Origin: an uncultured Collinsella sp.
GTDB lineage: Bacteria; Actinomycetota; Coriobacteriia; Coriobacteriales; Coriobacteriaceae
DNA: 64,000 bases
NCBI GenBank assembly: GCA_900552685.1
Contig: USAJ01000003.1
Location: 61,029-125,028 of the forward strand
Direction: 5' to 3'
In this document: positions 52,755-61,132 of the stretch, in pieces
Position numbering within the stretch: position 1 is the stretch's first letter
Layout: the number at the start of each line of letters is the position of its first letter
Notes under the pieces: generated by a model
Told to the model about the DNA's origin: nothing
Database searches by the model: none
Seen by the model: only the letters and a program-made list of their open reading frames with translations
Position numbers and translations under genes: made by a program

Positions 52755-53705
52755 ATGGTTAACGAGAAGAAGGTCGCTATTGTCGGCTGCGGTTTCGTCG
52801 GTTCGTCTTCGGCGTTTGCGCTGATGCAGAGCGGTCTGTTCTCCGAGATGGTCCTCATCGACGTGGACAAGAACCGCGCCGAGGGTGAGGCCCTGGATAT
52901 CGCGCACGGCATGACGTTTGCCGAGCCGATGAAGATCTACGCCGGCGATTATTCCGATGTCGCCGACGCCGCCATGATTGTTGTCACCGCTGGCGCTGCC
53001 CAGAAGCCCGGTGAGACTCGCCTGGACCTGGTCAACAAGAACGTCAACATCTTTAAGTCCATTATCCCCGAGATTAAGAAGTCCGGCTTCGACGGCATTC
53101 TGCTCATCGTCTCCAACCCGGTCGATGTTCTGACCTACGCCGCCATCAAGATGTCCGGCCTGCCCGAGGGCCACGTCATCGGTTCCGGCACCGTGCTCGA
53201 CACTGGCCGCCTGCAGCAGATGCTTGGTGCCCACGTCGAGGTTGACCCGCGCGATGTCCAGGCCTATGTCATGGGCGAGCACGGCGACTCCGAGTTTGTC
53301 GCTTGGTCCAGCGCTCAGGTTGCCGGCGTTCCGCTGAACACCTTCTGTGAGCTTCACGGCCACCTGGAGCATGAGGCTGCCGAGAAGCGCATCGCCGAGG
53401 ACGTCAAGAACTCCGCCTACACCATCATCGAGAAGAAGCACGCCACCTACTATGGCGTCGCCATGGCCGTCAAGCGCATCTGCACCGCCGTCATGCGCGA
53501 TGAGCAGACCGTTCTGCCTGTCTCCTCGCTCATGGTGGGCGAGTATGGCCTGTCCGATCTTGCCATCTCCATGCCGACTGTCGTTGGCCGCGACGGCGTT
53601 GTCTGCCGCGTCCCCGTGCCGCTGAACGATGACGAGCAGCATGAGCTCACCGTCTCCGCCAAGGCCCTCAAGGACATCATCGACAGCGTCGATTTCTCCT
53701 GCTAA
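52755..53705 (+). CDS. ldh: L-lactate dehydrogenase
   Basis: 316 residues from ATG 52755. NAD loop VAIVGCGFVGSSSAFAL with Asp 35-38 region LIDVDKNRAEGEALDIAHG, substrate Arg in AGAAQKPGETRLDLV, SGTVLDTGRLQ, and the active-site His in VMGEHGDSEFVAWS. This separates it from malate dehydrogenase. It reduces pyruvate to L-lactate to regenerate NAD in fermentation, consistent with Collinsella physiology. Single gene with a strong terminator. Codon bias suggests high expression. Confidence 0.94.
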   Translation: MVNEKKVAIVGCGFVGSSSAFALMQSGLFSEMVLIDVDKNRAEGEALDIAHGMTFAEPMKIYAGDYSDVADAAMIVVTAGAAQKPGETRLDLVNKNVNIFKSIIPEIKKSGFDGILLIVSNPVDVLTYAAIKMSGLPEGHVIGSGTVLDTGRLQQMLGAHVEVDPRDVQAYVMGEHGDSEFVAWSSAQVAGVPLNTFCELHGHLEHEAAEKRIAEDVKNSAYTIIEKKHATYYGVAMAVKRICTAVMRDEQTVLPVSSLMVGEYGLSDLAISMPTVVGRDGVVCRVPVPLNDDEQHELTVSAKALKDIIDSVDFSC

Positions 53706-53738
53706 ATCAAGCTCGCTGGAGCGAAAAGCTACAATGAA

Positions 53739-53772
53739 GGCGCCCGGGCCCACACGGCCCGGGCGCCTTTTT
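53739..53772 (+). terminator. Terminator after ldh
   Basis: GGCGCCCGGGCC pairs with GGCCCGGGCGCC across CACAC, then TTTTT. A 12-bp all-GC stem. Confidence 0.92.
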
Positions 53773-53802
53773 GGTGCAAAGTAACCTGACCCCAATGCAC
53801 CA
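53771..53802. repeat. Short palindromic repeat with conserved CCTGACCCC loop, copy F
   Basis: TGGTGCA (53772-53778) pairs with TGCACCA (53796-53802) around AAGTAACCTGACCCCAA. The same element with a compensated stem occurs at 54983-55015, so the two bracket the DUF2974 gene. Confidence 0.75.
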
Positions 53803-53819
53803 CAGTTGATGGGAGGGCC

Positions 53820-54979
53820 ATGTCGGATTCGCCTAATTTTTTGACCTATGCCCAGACGGCGTTTGATCCGTTTGAGGAGCGGCCGTTCTGCGCGGTGGAT
53901 AGCCTGGTCTTTGCGTGGTTGTCCTATTTGCGTTTGCCGGGTGATATGGCGGAACTGACGAACTGGCAGGGCCTAGACGTACGCGAGCTGCTGCGTGCCG
54001 AGTGCTACCGGGACATGATTGACGACTTGTGGGACCCAGAGGGGAGCAGGGCCTTGCTGGAGGCCGTGGCAGCAAGCCCTCGCTACCGTGGCGTGCACGT
54101 TTGCGGCTATCGTGCCATGAGCGATGTGGTGACGACAGAGCAGTTTGCAGCCATGGCGTTCCGGTTTCCTGCGGGGTTTAGTTATCTTTCCTTCCGGGGG
54201 ACCGACAGCACGATTGTGGGCTGGAAAGAGGACTTTAACATGGCGTTCCGGTGTCCTGTGCCGGCCCAGGAATCCGCGGCACGTTATGTGGACGAGGCGG
54301 CGGATGCGATTGACGGGCCGCTTTTGTGCGGAGGTCATTCCAAGGGTGGAAACCTTGCGGTGTACGGTGCAGCGATGTGCTCCAACATCGCCCGTGAGCG
54401 AATCGAACGGGCGTATTCCCATGATGGTCCGGGCTTCGTCGAGGAGTTTCTGAACGGCGACGCCTTTGCCGATCTTTAGGTCGAATCGACAAGACGCTAC
54501 CTCGGTCGTCGATCTTTGGCATGATGTTCGAGACACAGGAGGACTATGCCATCGTTGAGAGTACCGAGTTCAGCCTGCTGCAGCACAATCCCTTTAGCTG
54601 GGTGGTTGATGGTCGCGACTTCGTGTACTGCGAGCGCCTGTCCGCCGGTGCTCGATATGTTGATGGCTCCATTCGCGAGATGCTGCTTGCAGTGTCGCCT
54701 GGCGAGCGCGAGCGTTTTGTAGATGCGTTGTTCTCCGTGTTTGAGGCTACGGGTGCTGAGCGGTTTGCGGATATCGCTGGGAATCTGCGCGAGAGCCTGC
54801 CCGTGATGCTCCAGGCTGCGCAAGGCTTTGACAAGGATACACGACGCTTTGTCTCGCAGACCATCGTGGCAATCCTTAAATGCGCACTGCTGCCCAAACG
54901 ACCCCAGTTCGACATGCCCGCTGCCGGCAAGAGTTTGGCAGAACAGCTCGAGGCTTGGCAGTCTGAGCTCCTGCGCTAG
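53820..54979 (+). pseudogene. DUF2974 (Mbeg1-like) alpha/beta hydrolase-type protein, frameshifted
   Basis: Frame 1 (53820-54479) holds VDSLVFAWLSYLRLPGD at the start, YLSFRGTDSTIVGWKEDFNM and the lipase-like elbow CGGHSKGGNLAVYGA. It stops at TAG 54477. The other frame shows IDKTLPRSSIFGMMFE (from about 54486), then EFSLLQHNPFSWVVDG and runs to 54979. Together they give the complete DUF2974 order (about 386 residues). One base seems lost in GATCTTTAGGTCG. The family has a GxSxGG nucleophile and unknown substrate. Palindromic repeats flank the gene on both sides. Confidence 0.82.
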
Positions 54980-54982
54980 CCA

Positions 54983-55015
54983 TTGGCGCAAAGCAACCTG
55001 TCCCCGATGCGCCAA
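54983..55015. repeat. Short palindromic repeat with conserved CCTGTCCCC loop, copy G
   Basis: TTGGCGCA (54983-54990) pairs with TGCGCCAA (55008-55015) around AAGCAACCTGTCCCCGA. Compared with copy F the stem changed T-A to C-G on both sides, keeping the pairing. Confidence 0.75.
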
Positions 55016-55081
55016 TCTTCGATGCGCCTGGGGCGGGCTCGACCGCTATACTGGTTCGTGCCGAAATCGATCTAGAACGGA

Positions 55082-56095
55082 ATGCCGTATATGAAAATCA
55101 ACCATGCGATTCTGCATATCCTGGACTTTGACTCTGCCGTCAACGTCATGAGCCAGCGCGAGCTCGATATCGAGAGTCGTACCGTGCGCAACTTCGTGAC
55201 CACGCATCTGCGCCGCGCACGCACCTCGGCCGACAACAAACGCGCCACGTTTGCCGAGAACTCTGCGTTTGGTGGCGAGCTCAAGGGCTATTTCTTTGGC
55301 GAGCGCGAGTTCGTGGACCTGTCGCAGCAGATTGCGGAGTTTATCTCCTCCGAGCTTACCAAAGCCGAGAAAGCCGAGTCCACCGATGTGCTCGTGGCCG
55401 ATTTTGACGACGATGAGGATGTCCGCTGGTTTGCCGTGATGCTGCTGGGCTCCAAGCAGGCTTTTATGCACGAAGTGGGCCGCGAGGAGGGGGAGGTGCG
55501 CAACGACATTGCGCGCCACTACGCCATTCTGCCGAACCCCTCGCAAAAGGTGCCGAGCTATGCCATCGTGCGCGCAAGCACCATGGAGATCGGCTACGTG
55601 GACAAGAAGCGCAAGATTGCCGGCGAGGACCGCATGCTTATCCCCGATGGCCTGCTGCAGTGCGATACGGGCGTATCGGGCAAGGAGGTCATCGACACCG
55701 TGACGCGTGTGGTCGAGGAAGTCGCCGAGGAGCATGGTGCCAACACGGCTGTAGCGCTCGCTAAGGTTAAGGCTGCCGTTGCCGAGAAGGTTGAGGATGA
55801 CGAGGAGCTGCCGCCTTGGGATATCGTCGATGAGGTCTTTGAGGACGAACCGGTTATCAAGGAGAGCGTGCGCGCGGCACTGACCGAGGAGAAGGTGCCT
55901 GAGCGTGTGCCCGTGGAGCGCAAGCAGGTCGAACGCGCGGCGGTGCGCAATCACAAGATCCGTACCGACACGGGTATCGAGATCAGCTTCCCGGCCGAGA
56001 TGGGTTCGAACTCCGAGTACATCGAGTTTGTCAACGAGCCCAACGGCCTCATCTCCATCGAGCTCAAAAACATCGGGTCAATTGAGAATCGATAA
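55082..56095 (+). CDS. Nucleoid-associated protein NdpA/YejK family
   Basis: 337 residues; ATG 55091 (MKINHAILHILDF) is an alternative start and equally plausible. The family core follows: ILDFDSAVNVMSQRELDIES, then a helical region FISSELTKAEKAES, and VDKKRKIAGEDRMLIP. The C-terminal third is acidic (VEDDEELPPWDIVDEVFEDE). NdpA-family proteins bind the nucleoid. Their roles include anti-phage or DNA-protection functions in some hosts. TATACT at about 55048 may be the -10. Single gene. Confidence 0.8.
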   Translation: MPYMKINHAILHILDFDSAVNVMSQRELDIESRTVRNFVTTHLRRARTSADNKRATFAENSAFGGELKGYFFGEREFVDLSQQIAEFISSELTKAEKAESTDVLVADFDDDEDVRWFAVMLLGSKQAFMHEVGREEGEVRNDIARHYAILPNPSQKVPSYAIVRASTMEIGYVDKKRKIAGEDRMLIPDGLLQCDTGVSGKEVIDTVTRVVEEVAEEHGANTAVALAKVKAAVAEKVEDDEELPPWDIVDEVFEDEPVIKESVRAALTEEKVPERVPVERKQVERAAVRNHKIRTDTGIEISFPAEMGSNSEYIEFVNEPNGLISIELKNIGSIENR

Positions 56096-56117
56096 GGCTT
56101 TTTCTTTTGAATAAAAG

Positions 56118-56159
56118 TCTGGATTATATTTTGAAGTATACTTGGAAATATAATCCAGA
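56118..56159 (+). promoter_or_regulatory. 14-bp perfect inverted repeat before the toxin-antitoxin pair (operator and/or terminator)
   Basis: TCTGGATTATATTT (56118-56131) and AAATATAATCCAGA (56146-56159). The right arm contains TATAAT, a consensus -10. A T-rich run TTATTTTTTTT follows. It can serve as autoregulatory operator of the Phd-type antitoxin, and as RNA it would also end the ndpA transcript. Confidence 0.65.
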
Positions 56160-56179
56160 TTATTTTTTTGGAGGTCAAA

Positions 56180-56530
56180 ATGTCCCCACTTGTTCTGGAA
56201 AAACCGGTGTTTACAAAAGACCAGGTTGTTTCTGCTACCGAAGCAAGCAAGTCCTTATCCGCCGTTCGTAAACGCGCAAAACGTGCGCCTCAGTTCATTG
56301 CTGATCATAATGATATCGATACCGTGATTATCGACTATGCTGCCTATGAGGAAATGTACGGCGCGCTGCAGTATCTGCGTGAACTTGAGATAAATCGCAT
56401 CGCTGCGGATCGAGTCAAGCATGGTCCGCATGAGTTTGTTCCGTTTGAGGACGCCTTAACTGCCGAGGAGCTCGCGGAGCTTGAGTCGATGGATCCGGAC
56501 GCGATTCCCGACGAGGATTTTTTCGAATGA
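56180..56530 (+). CDS. Phd/YefM-type antitoxin
   Basis: 116 residues, ATG 56180 behind GGAGG. N-terminal Phd/YefM fold: VVSATEASKSLSAVRKRAKR, then TVIIDYAAYEEMYGALQYLR. The acidic C-terminal tail (ALTAEELAELESMDPDAIPD) would neutralise the toxin. It overlaps the toxin gene by 4 bp (ATGA). The inverted repeat upstream is a natural operator. Confidence 0.87.
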   Translation: MSPLVLEKPVFTKDQVVSATEASKSLSAVRKRAKRAPQFIADHNDIDTVIIDYAAYEEMYGALQYLRELEINRIAADRVKHGPHEFVPFEDALTAEELAELESMDPDAIPDEDFFE

Positions 56531-56871
56531 GCGGGCATTTTGTTGTCGGCTTTTTGAATCGAGACGTCGAGAAGGAATATCAAAAACTAGATGGATCCCA
56601 GCGCAGGCTCGTCCGTATTGCCGTCGCAAAATTAAAGACGCGCGCTGATGAAATCGGGACGCCGCTTCACGGCGAGCTCGCCGGCTGTAAAAAGATTAAA
56701 TGGCGGAATGCGGGACTCCGAATGGTTTTTCGAATCCGGGAGGACGGAACGGTTGAGATTGCCGAGATTGTGGCAATAGGGCGGCGCGATCGTTCCGAGG
56801 TCTATAAGACGGCCGTAGGGCGCCTGTCAAAGCAATCCGCCATGGTTGAATACGACGGAACCCTGAGATAG
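56527..56871 (+). CDS. RelE/ParE-superfamily toxin
   Basis: 114 residues. RelE-type fold: VVGFLNRDVEKEYQKLDGSQ, PLHGELAGCKKIKWRNAGLR, MVFRIREDGTVEIAEIVAIG, RRDRSEVYKTAVGRL. The basic residues (K, R of KIKWRNAGLRMVFR and RRDR) fit an mRNA-cleaving interferase. Translationally coupled to the antitoxin. A terminator follows after 3 bp. Confidence 0.87.
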   Translation: MSGHFVVGFLNRDVEKEYQKLDGSQRRLVRIAVAKLKTRADEIGTPLHGELAGCKKIKWRNAGLRMVFRIREDGTVEIAEIVAIGRRDRSEVYKTAVGRLSKQSAMVEYDGTLR

Positions 56872-56873
56872 GG

Positions 56874-56908
56874 AAGGCCGAAGTTCCGATGGTGCTTCGG
56901 CCTTTTTT
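56874..56908 (+). terminator. Terminator of the toxin-antitoxin operon
   Basis: AAGGCCGAA pairs with TTCGGCCTT, followed by TTTT. Confidence 0.85.
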
Positions 56909-56954
56909 GTTTTCGGCTTGGTTGCTGACATTACCCCGCAGGTTGAGCACACGT

Positions 56955-57099
56955 CAGCGAAAACGCCCCTAGGCGAGCAAGGTGACGTGAAAGAGGAGGG
57001 CATTGACCTTCTGGTCATGCCCGACGATTGAACGTCAGATTGCCGCTTAGGGGCGTTTGCAGCGTCGACCTGTTACGCGGTTTGTCAAAACCGCGTAAC
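56955..57099 (+). ncRNA. Structured RNA element, copy 2 (conserved GTGAAAGAGGAG internal loop)
   Basis: CAGCGA (56955-56960); stem arms AAACGCCCCTA/TAGGGGCGTTT (56961-56971, 57048-57058), GCG-GCAA/TTGCCGC and TGAC/GTCA; GTGAAAGAGGAG (56987-56998); hairpin GGCATTGACC-TTCT-GGTCATGCC; CGACG (57022-57026); TTGAACG (57028-57034); GCAGCGTCGA (57059-57068); hairpin GTTACGCGGTTT/AAACCGCGTAAC (57072-57099). Unpaired blocks equal those of copy 1 at 42086-42232 while stems differ and still pair. It ends 2 bp before the convergent dapH stop. No promoter identified. Confidence 0.7.
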
Positions 57100-57101
57100 T
57101 A

Positions 57102-57821
57102 TTAAAGTTGACGTAAGCCCTCTTCGAGACCGGTCTTGCTGTCGGTCTTCTCGTCACGCATCTTGATGACGCGGGCGGGGACACCGGCCACGACGGCGCC
57201 GGCGGGGACGTCCTCGACGCACACGGCGCCGGCGGCAACGACAGCGCCCTTGCCTACGTGCACGCCCTCCAGGACCACAGCATTGGCGCCGATCATGACA
57301 TCGTCCTCGATGATGACGGGCGTGGCGCTGGCGGGCTCCACGACGCCCGCCAACACGGTGCCGGCGCCGATGTGGCAGTTCTTACCCACAGTGGCGCGGC
57401 CGCCCAGCACGGCGCCCATGTCGATCATGGAGCCCTCGCCAATGACGGAGCCGATGTTGATGATGGCGCCCATCATGATGACGGCGTGATCGCCGATCTC
57501 GACGCGGTCGCGGATGATCGCGCCCGGCTCGATGCGGGCGTTTATGCCCTTAAGGTCGAGCATGGGGACGGCGGAGTTGCGGCAGTCATTCTCGACGTCG
57601 TAGTAGTCGATGGACTCGGCATTGGCATCGAGGATGGCCTTGAGCTCATCCCAGTCGCCAAAGACGGTCTTGCCACGACGGCCGCCGTAGACGTGCGCAT
57701 CACCCCACTGGACCTTCATGCCGGGCTTCTCGCGCACATACAGCTTGACGGGCGTCTTTTTAGGCGCGGTGGCGATGTAGTTGATAATCTCCCGTGCATC
57801 CATCTCGGCTGCGTTGCTCAT
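57102..57821 (-). CDS. dapH: Tetrahydrodipicolinate N-acetyltransferase
   Basis: 239 residues from ATG 57821. An N-terminal helical domain ([20 protein letters not shown]) typical of DapH is followed by left-handed beta-helix hexapeptide repeats ([52 protein letters not shown]). It acetylates tetrahydrodipicolinate with acetyl-CoA in lysine/diaminopimelate synthesis. Last gene of the riboswitch-controlled operon, 39 bp after dapB. The N-terminal domain separates it from the succinyl-type DapD. Confidence 0.93.
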   Translation of the reverse strand: MSNAAEMDAREIINYIATAPKKTPVKLYVREKPGMKVQWGDAHVYGGRRGKTVFGDWDELKAILDANAESIDYYDVENDCRNSAVPMLDLKGINARIEPGAIIRDRVEIGDHAVIMMGAIINIGSVIGEGSMIDMGAVLGGRATVGKNCHIGAGTVLAGVVEPASATPVIIEDDVMIGANAVVLEGVHVGKGAVVAAGAVCVEDVPAGAVVAGVPARVIKMRDEKTDSKTGLEEGLRQL

Positions 57822-57860
57822 TTGCTATCTCTCCTTTGGGTGGATCCGGTTGATACCTGG

Positions 57861-58601
57861 TTAGGCAAACATGACCTGGTCGAACGTATAGAAGCCGGGT
57901 TCGCGGGTGACGAGCTTCTGCGCGGCCGCCAAGGCGCCGTTGACAAAGATCTGACGGCTCGTGGCGCGGTGGGTGAGCGTGACCTCCTCGTCCTGGCCAA
58001 AGAAACTCACCTCGTGCACGCCGGCGACGGTGCCGCCGCGCAGCGAGTGCATACCGATCTCCTTGGGGTCACGCACGCCGCACATGCCCTCGCGGCCATA
58101 GACGGGGTGGTAGCCTGCCTCGGGCTCAGCTTCGACGACGGCATCGAGCAGCAACTTGGCTGTGCCGCTGGGGGCATCGACCTTTTGGTTGTGGTGCGTC
58201 TCGACGATCTCGCAGTCAAAGCCGGGCAGCTCGCGTGTGGCCTGCGCTACCAGATGACGCAGGGCTGCAATACCGATGGAGTAATTGCCCGAGTGCATAA
58301 CGCGGGCATTCTGGCCCAGCTCGCGTAGGCGGTCCATCTGCTCGGGGGTGTAGCCCGTGGTGCCCGAGACCAACGCGGCACCCGTGCGCTCGACATAGGC
58401 GACGACGGCATCGAAGGTAACGACGTTCGAGAAGTCGATGATTACATCGGCGGCCGGTGCGTTCTCGAGCTCGCTCAAATCGAAGCCAATCTGGGCGACG
58501 ATGTCAAAAACGGGCTGACCGGCGGCGTCGACAACGCCCTCGGCGGTGGTTCGGATGAGCGAGCCCATGCGGCCCGTTCCCATAATGACGGTCTTAATCA
58601 A
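57861..58601 (-). CDS. dapB: 4-hydroxy-tetrahydrodipicolinate reductase
   Basis: 246 residues, TTG start at 58601 overlapping the DapA stop by 8 bp with GGGAG upstream. NAD(P)H loop VIMGTGRMGSLI; DapB signature VETHHNQKVDAPSGTA with the catalytic His and Lys; SGTTGYTPEQ. It reduces HTPA to tetrahydrodipicolinate. The TTG start and the overlap imply tight coupling with the preceding LysA-DapA frame. Confidence 0.95.
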   Translation of the reverse strand: MIKTVIMGTGRMGSLIRTTAEGVVDAAGQPVFDIVAQIGFDLSELENAPAADVIIDFSNVVTFDAVVAYVERTGAALVSGTTGYTPEQMDRLRELGQNARVMHSGNYSIGIAALRHLVAQATRELPGFDCEIVETHHNQKVDAPSGTAKLLLDAVVEAEPEAGYHPVYGREGMCGVRDPKEIGMHSLRGGTVAGVHEVSFFGQDEEVTLTHRATSRQIFVNGALAAAQKLVTREPGFYTFDQVMFA

Positions 58602-60903
58602 GCAGACCAGCTCCCTTCAGAGCATCGGTAAGTGCAGCGCGCGTGTCGCCGGCCATGGGGCATAGCGGCATGCGGTAGTTTGCCTCGATCATACCCATCT
58701 GAGCGAGCGCTTCCTTAACGGGGATGGGGTTGACCTCACTAAAGAGGGCGTTGATGAGCGGCTGACCGGCAATCTGGATATCGCGGGCACGTGCCACGTC
58801 ACCGTCCAGATAGGCGCGGCACATGTCATGAACGAGCTGCGGCTGAACGTCGGCCCACACGCTGATGGTGCCCGAGGCGCCCAGGCTCATGAGCGGCACG
58901 GTGAGCGCGTCCTCGCCCGAGTACATGCGGAAGTCGTCGGACAGCAGGTGGGCAATCTTGGCCGCGTAGGCGACGCTGCCCGAGGCTTCCTTAATACCCA
59001 TGATGTTGGGGTGCGCGGCCAAGCGCTCTACGTTGCGCTCGCTGATGCCGCAGCCGCAGCGGCCGGGGATGTTGTACAGGATGCAGGGGATGTCCACAGC
59101 ATCGGCGACGGTCTTAAAGTGCTGATAGATACCCTCTTCATTGGACTTGTTGTAGTAGGGGGTGATGAGCAGCAGGCCGTCGGCTCCCAAGCCCTGGTAG
59201 GTGAGCGACTTGGTGAGCATCGTCTGCGTGGAGTTGGAGCCCGAGCCGGCGATGACGGGGACGCGTCCTGCAACATGCTTGACCACGGCGGCGACGACGG
59301 AGTTGTCCTCGTCATCGGTCATCGTGGCGCTCTCGCCGGTGGTGCCCAGGGTGAGGATGGCGTCGGTGCCGTTTTGCAGGTGGAAATCGATAAGGCGCTC
59401 GAGTGCATCAAAGTCGACGCTGCCGTCCTTTTTAAACGGCGTAACAAGGGCGACGATTGAGCCCTCGAGGTTGCGGATATCCATGTTCTTCTCCTTCGCT
59501 TCCGCGATCTGGATGCGTTTGTTCCATTGGGCGGCGACAGCCAGGCGCTCGTCTTGGGCCCGACGGCGGGCACTTTCGGCGCGCGACTTTGCCAGCAGCT
59601 CACGGCCGCACGGCAGCACGTCGAGCGTGGCAAAATAATCGCCCGGGCGCTCGGCGCGACGAATGAGCTCGGCCGAGCCATCGGGGCGCAGCAGGACCTC
59701 GGCGGAGCGCAGCCGTCCGTTGTAGTTGTAGCCCATGGAGTAGCCATGCGCGCCGGTGTCGTGGATTACAAGCAGGTCGCCCATGTCGATCTGCGGCAGC
59801 TCGCGGTCGATGGCGAACTTGTCGTTGTTCTCGCATAGATTGCCCGTGATGTCGTAGGTGTTCGTGACGGGCGCCGCGGTCTTGTCGGGGCCGCCCGGCT
59901 GACCCATTACCGTAATGTGGTGGTAGGCACCATACATGGCAGGACGAATGAGGTCGACGGCGCTTGCGTCCACGCCGATATAGTCCTTGTAGATCTGCTT
60001 CTCGTGGATGGCCTTGGTGACCAGGCAGCCGTAGGGGCCCATCATAAAGCGGCCCATCTCGGTGCAGATGGCCACATCGCCCATGCCGGAAGGAACCAGG
60101 ATTTCGTCGTAGGCCGCGTGCACTCCCTCACCGATGGCGTGGATGTCGTTAGCCTGCTGCTCGGGCAGATAGGGGATACCCACACCGCCGGACAGATTGA
60201 TAAAGGCGACATGTGCGCCCGTTTCACGCTCCAGGCGCACGGCAAGTTCAAAGAGAATGCGTGCGAGCTTGGGATAGTAGTCGTTAGTGACGGTGTTACT
60301 GGCAAGGAAGGCGTGGATGGCAAAATTCTCGGCGCCCTTGGCCTTGAGCATGCGGAAAGCCTCAAAGAGCTGCTCGGTGGTCATGCCGTACTTGGAGTCG
60401 CCGGGGTTGTCCATAATGCCGTTAGAGAGCTGGAACAGGCCGCCCGGGTTAAAACGGCAGCTGACTGTCTTGGGGATGGGGCCCGCGACGCGCTCAAAGA
60501 ACTCGATATGGCTGATGTCGTCAAAGTTGACGATGGCGCCCAGCTTGTCGGCGAGCTCAAAATCCGCCGCCGGCGTGTCGTTGGACGAGAACATGATGTC
60601 GTGGCCGGTGATACCCAGTGAGCGGGCAATCATGAGCTCGGTATAACTCGAGCAATCGCAGCCGCAGCCGTATTCGTTGAGAATGGAGATGAGCGCCGGG
60701 TTGGGATTAGCCTTGACGGCAAAGTATTCCTTAAAGCCCGGGTTCCACGCAAAGGCGTCGCGCACCTCTTGCATGTTGCGGCGGATGCCCGCCTCGTCGT
60801 ATAGATGAAACGGCGTGGGGAACTGCTCGACGATATGCTCGAGCGTCTTCTTGTCCACAAACGGCTGCTTGGCCACATACGCTTCGTTGGGGGTCAATGC
60901 CAT
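58594..60903 (-). CDS. lysA-dapA: LysA-DapA fusion: diaminopimelate decarboxylase and dihydrodipicolinate synthase in one frame
   Basis: 769 residues. Residues 1 to about 430 are diaminopimelate decarboxylase: YFAVKANPNPALI (PLP Lys), INLSGGVGIPYLPEQ, CTEMGRFMMGPYG, and GSLCENNDKFA-type active-site region (NLCENNDKFAIDREL). About 40 charged residues follow (RRRAQDERLAVAAQWNKRIQ). Residues 474-769 are a complete 296-residue DapA: LTLGTTGESATM, CILYNIPGRCG (Tyr), MGIKEASGS (Schiff-base Lys). AAGGAG lies before the internal ATG at 59484, so separate DapA could also be made. There is no stop codon between the two parts. Confidence 0.9.
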   Translation of the reverse strand: MALTPNEAYVAKQPFVDKKTLEHIVEQFPTPFHLYDEAGIRRNMQEVRDAFAWNPGFKEYFAVKANPNPALISILNEYGCGCDCSSYTELMIARSLGITGHDIMFSSNDTPAADFELADKLGAIVNFDDISHIEFFERVAGPIPKTVSCRFNPGGLFQLSNGIMDNPGDSKYGMTTEQLFEAFRMLKAKGAENFAIHAFLASNTVTNDYYPKLARILFELAVRLERETGAHVAFINLSGGVGIPYLPEQQANDIHAIGEGVHAAYDEILVPSGMGDVAICTEMGRFMMGPYGCLVTKAIHEKQIYKDYIGVDASAVDLIRPAMYGAYHHITVMGQPGGPDKTAAPVTNTYDITGNLCENNDKFAIDRELPQIDMGDLLVIHDTGAHGYSMGYNYNGRLRSAEVLLRPDGSAELIRRAERPGDYFATLDVLPCGRELLAKSRAESARRRAQDERLAVAAQWNKRIQIAEAKEKNMDIRNLEGSIVALVTPFKKDGSVDFDALERLIDFHLQNGTDAILTLGTTGESATMTDDEDNSVVAAVVKHVAGRVPVIAGSGSNSTQTMLTKSLTYQGLGADGLLLITPYYNKSNEEGIYQHFKTVADAVDIPCILYNIPGRCGCGISERNVERLAAHPNIMGIKEASGSVAYAAKIAHLLSDDFRMYSGEDALTVPLMSLGASGTISVWADVQPQLVHDMCRAYLDGDVARARDIQIAGQPLINALFSEVNPIPVKEALAQMGMIEANYRMPLCPMAGDTRAALTDALKGAGLLD

Positions 60904-60973
60904 GTCCCGTAAACCTCGCTATCCAGACGGCGCCATCTGCGCATCGAATCCGCATAGCGTGGACCCCATGTCC

Positions 60974-61132
60974 GGATAGCGCTCCCGCATTGCTGCAGAC
61001 AGTCCTGCGGGTGTTTCCCGCAGGCCCACCAGGTTGTTCGTGCCCGAAAAACCCAGTTCGGCGGGTTTCGCCTCCCCACGGGGTCAAAGCCTGCCGGCTC
61101 GCCCGCGGTTCTTCGTGCCCGCGCCTCTATCA
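60974..61132 (-). ncRNA. Lysine riboswitch (L box)
   Basis: Minus strand from 61131: GATAGAGGCGCG (P1 5' strand), AGGCTTTGACCCCG, GGGGAGGCGAAACCCGCCGA, CTGGG...CCTGG, GCAGGACTGTCTGCAG and finally GGAGCGCTATC (P1 3' strand). These are the conserved L-box blocks. It precedes lysA-dapA. A segment GTCTGGATAGCG (60928-60917) just before lysA is complementary to the P1 3' strand CGCTATCCGGAC, so it can compete with P1. No U-tract is seen, which suggests translational control. Confidence 0.92.
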
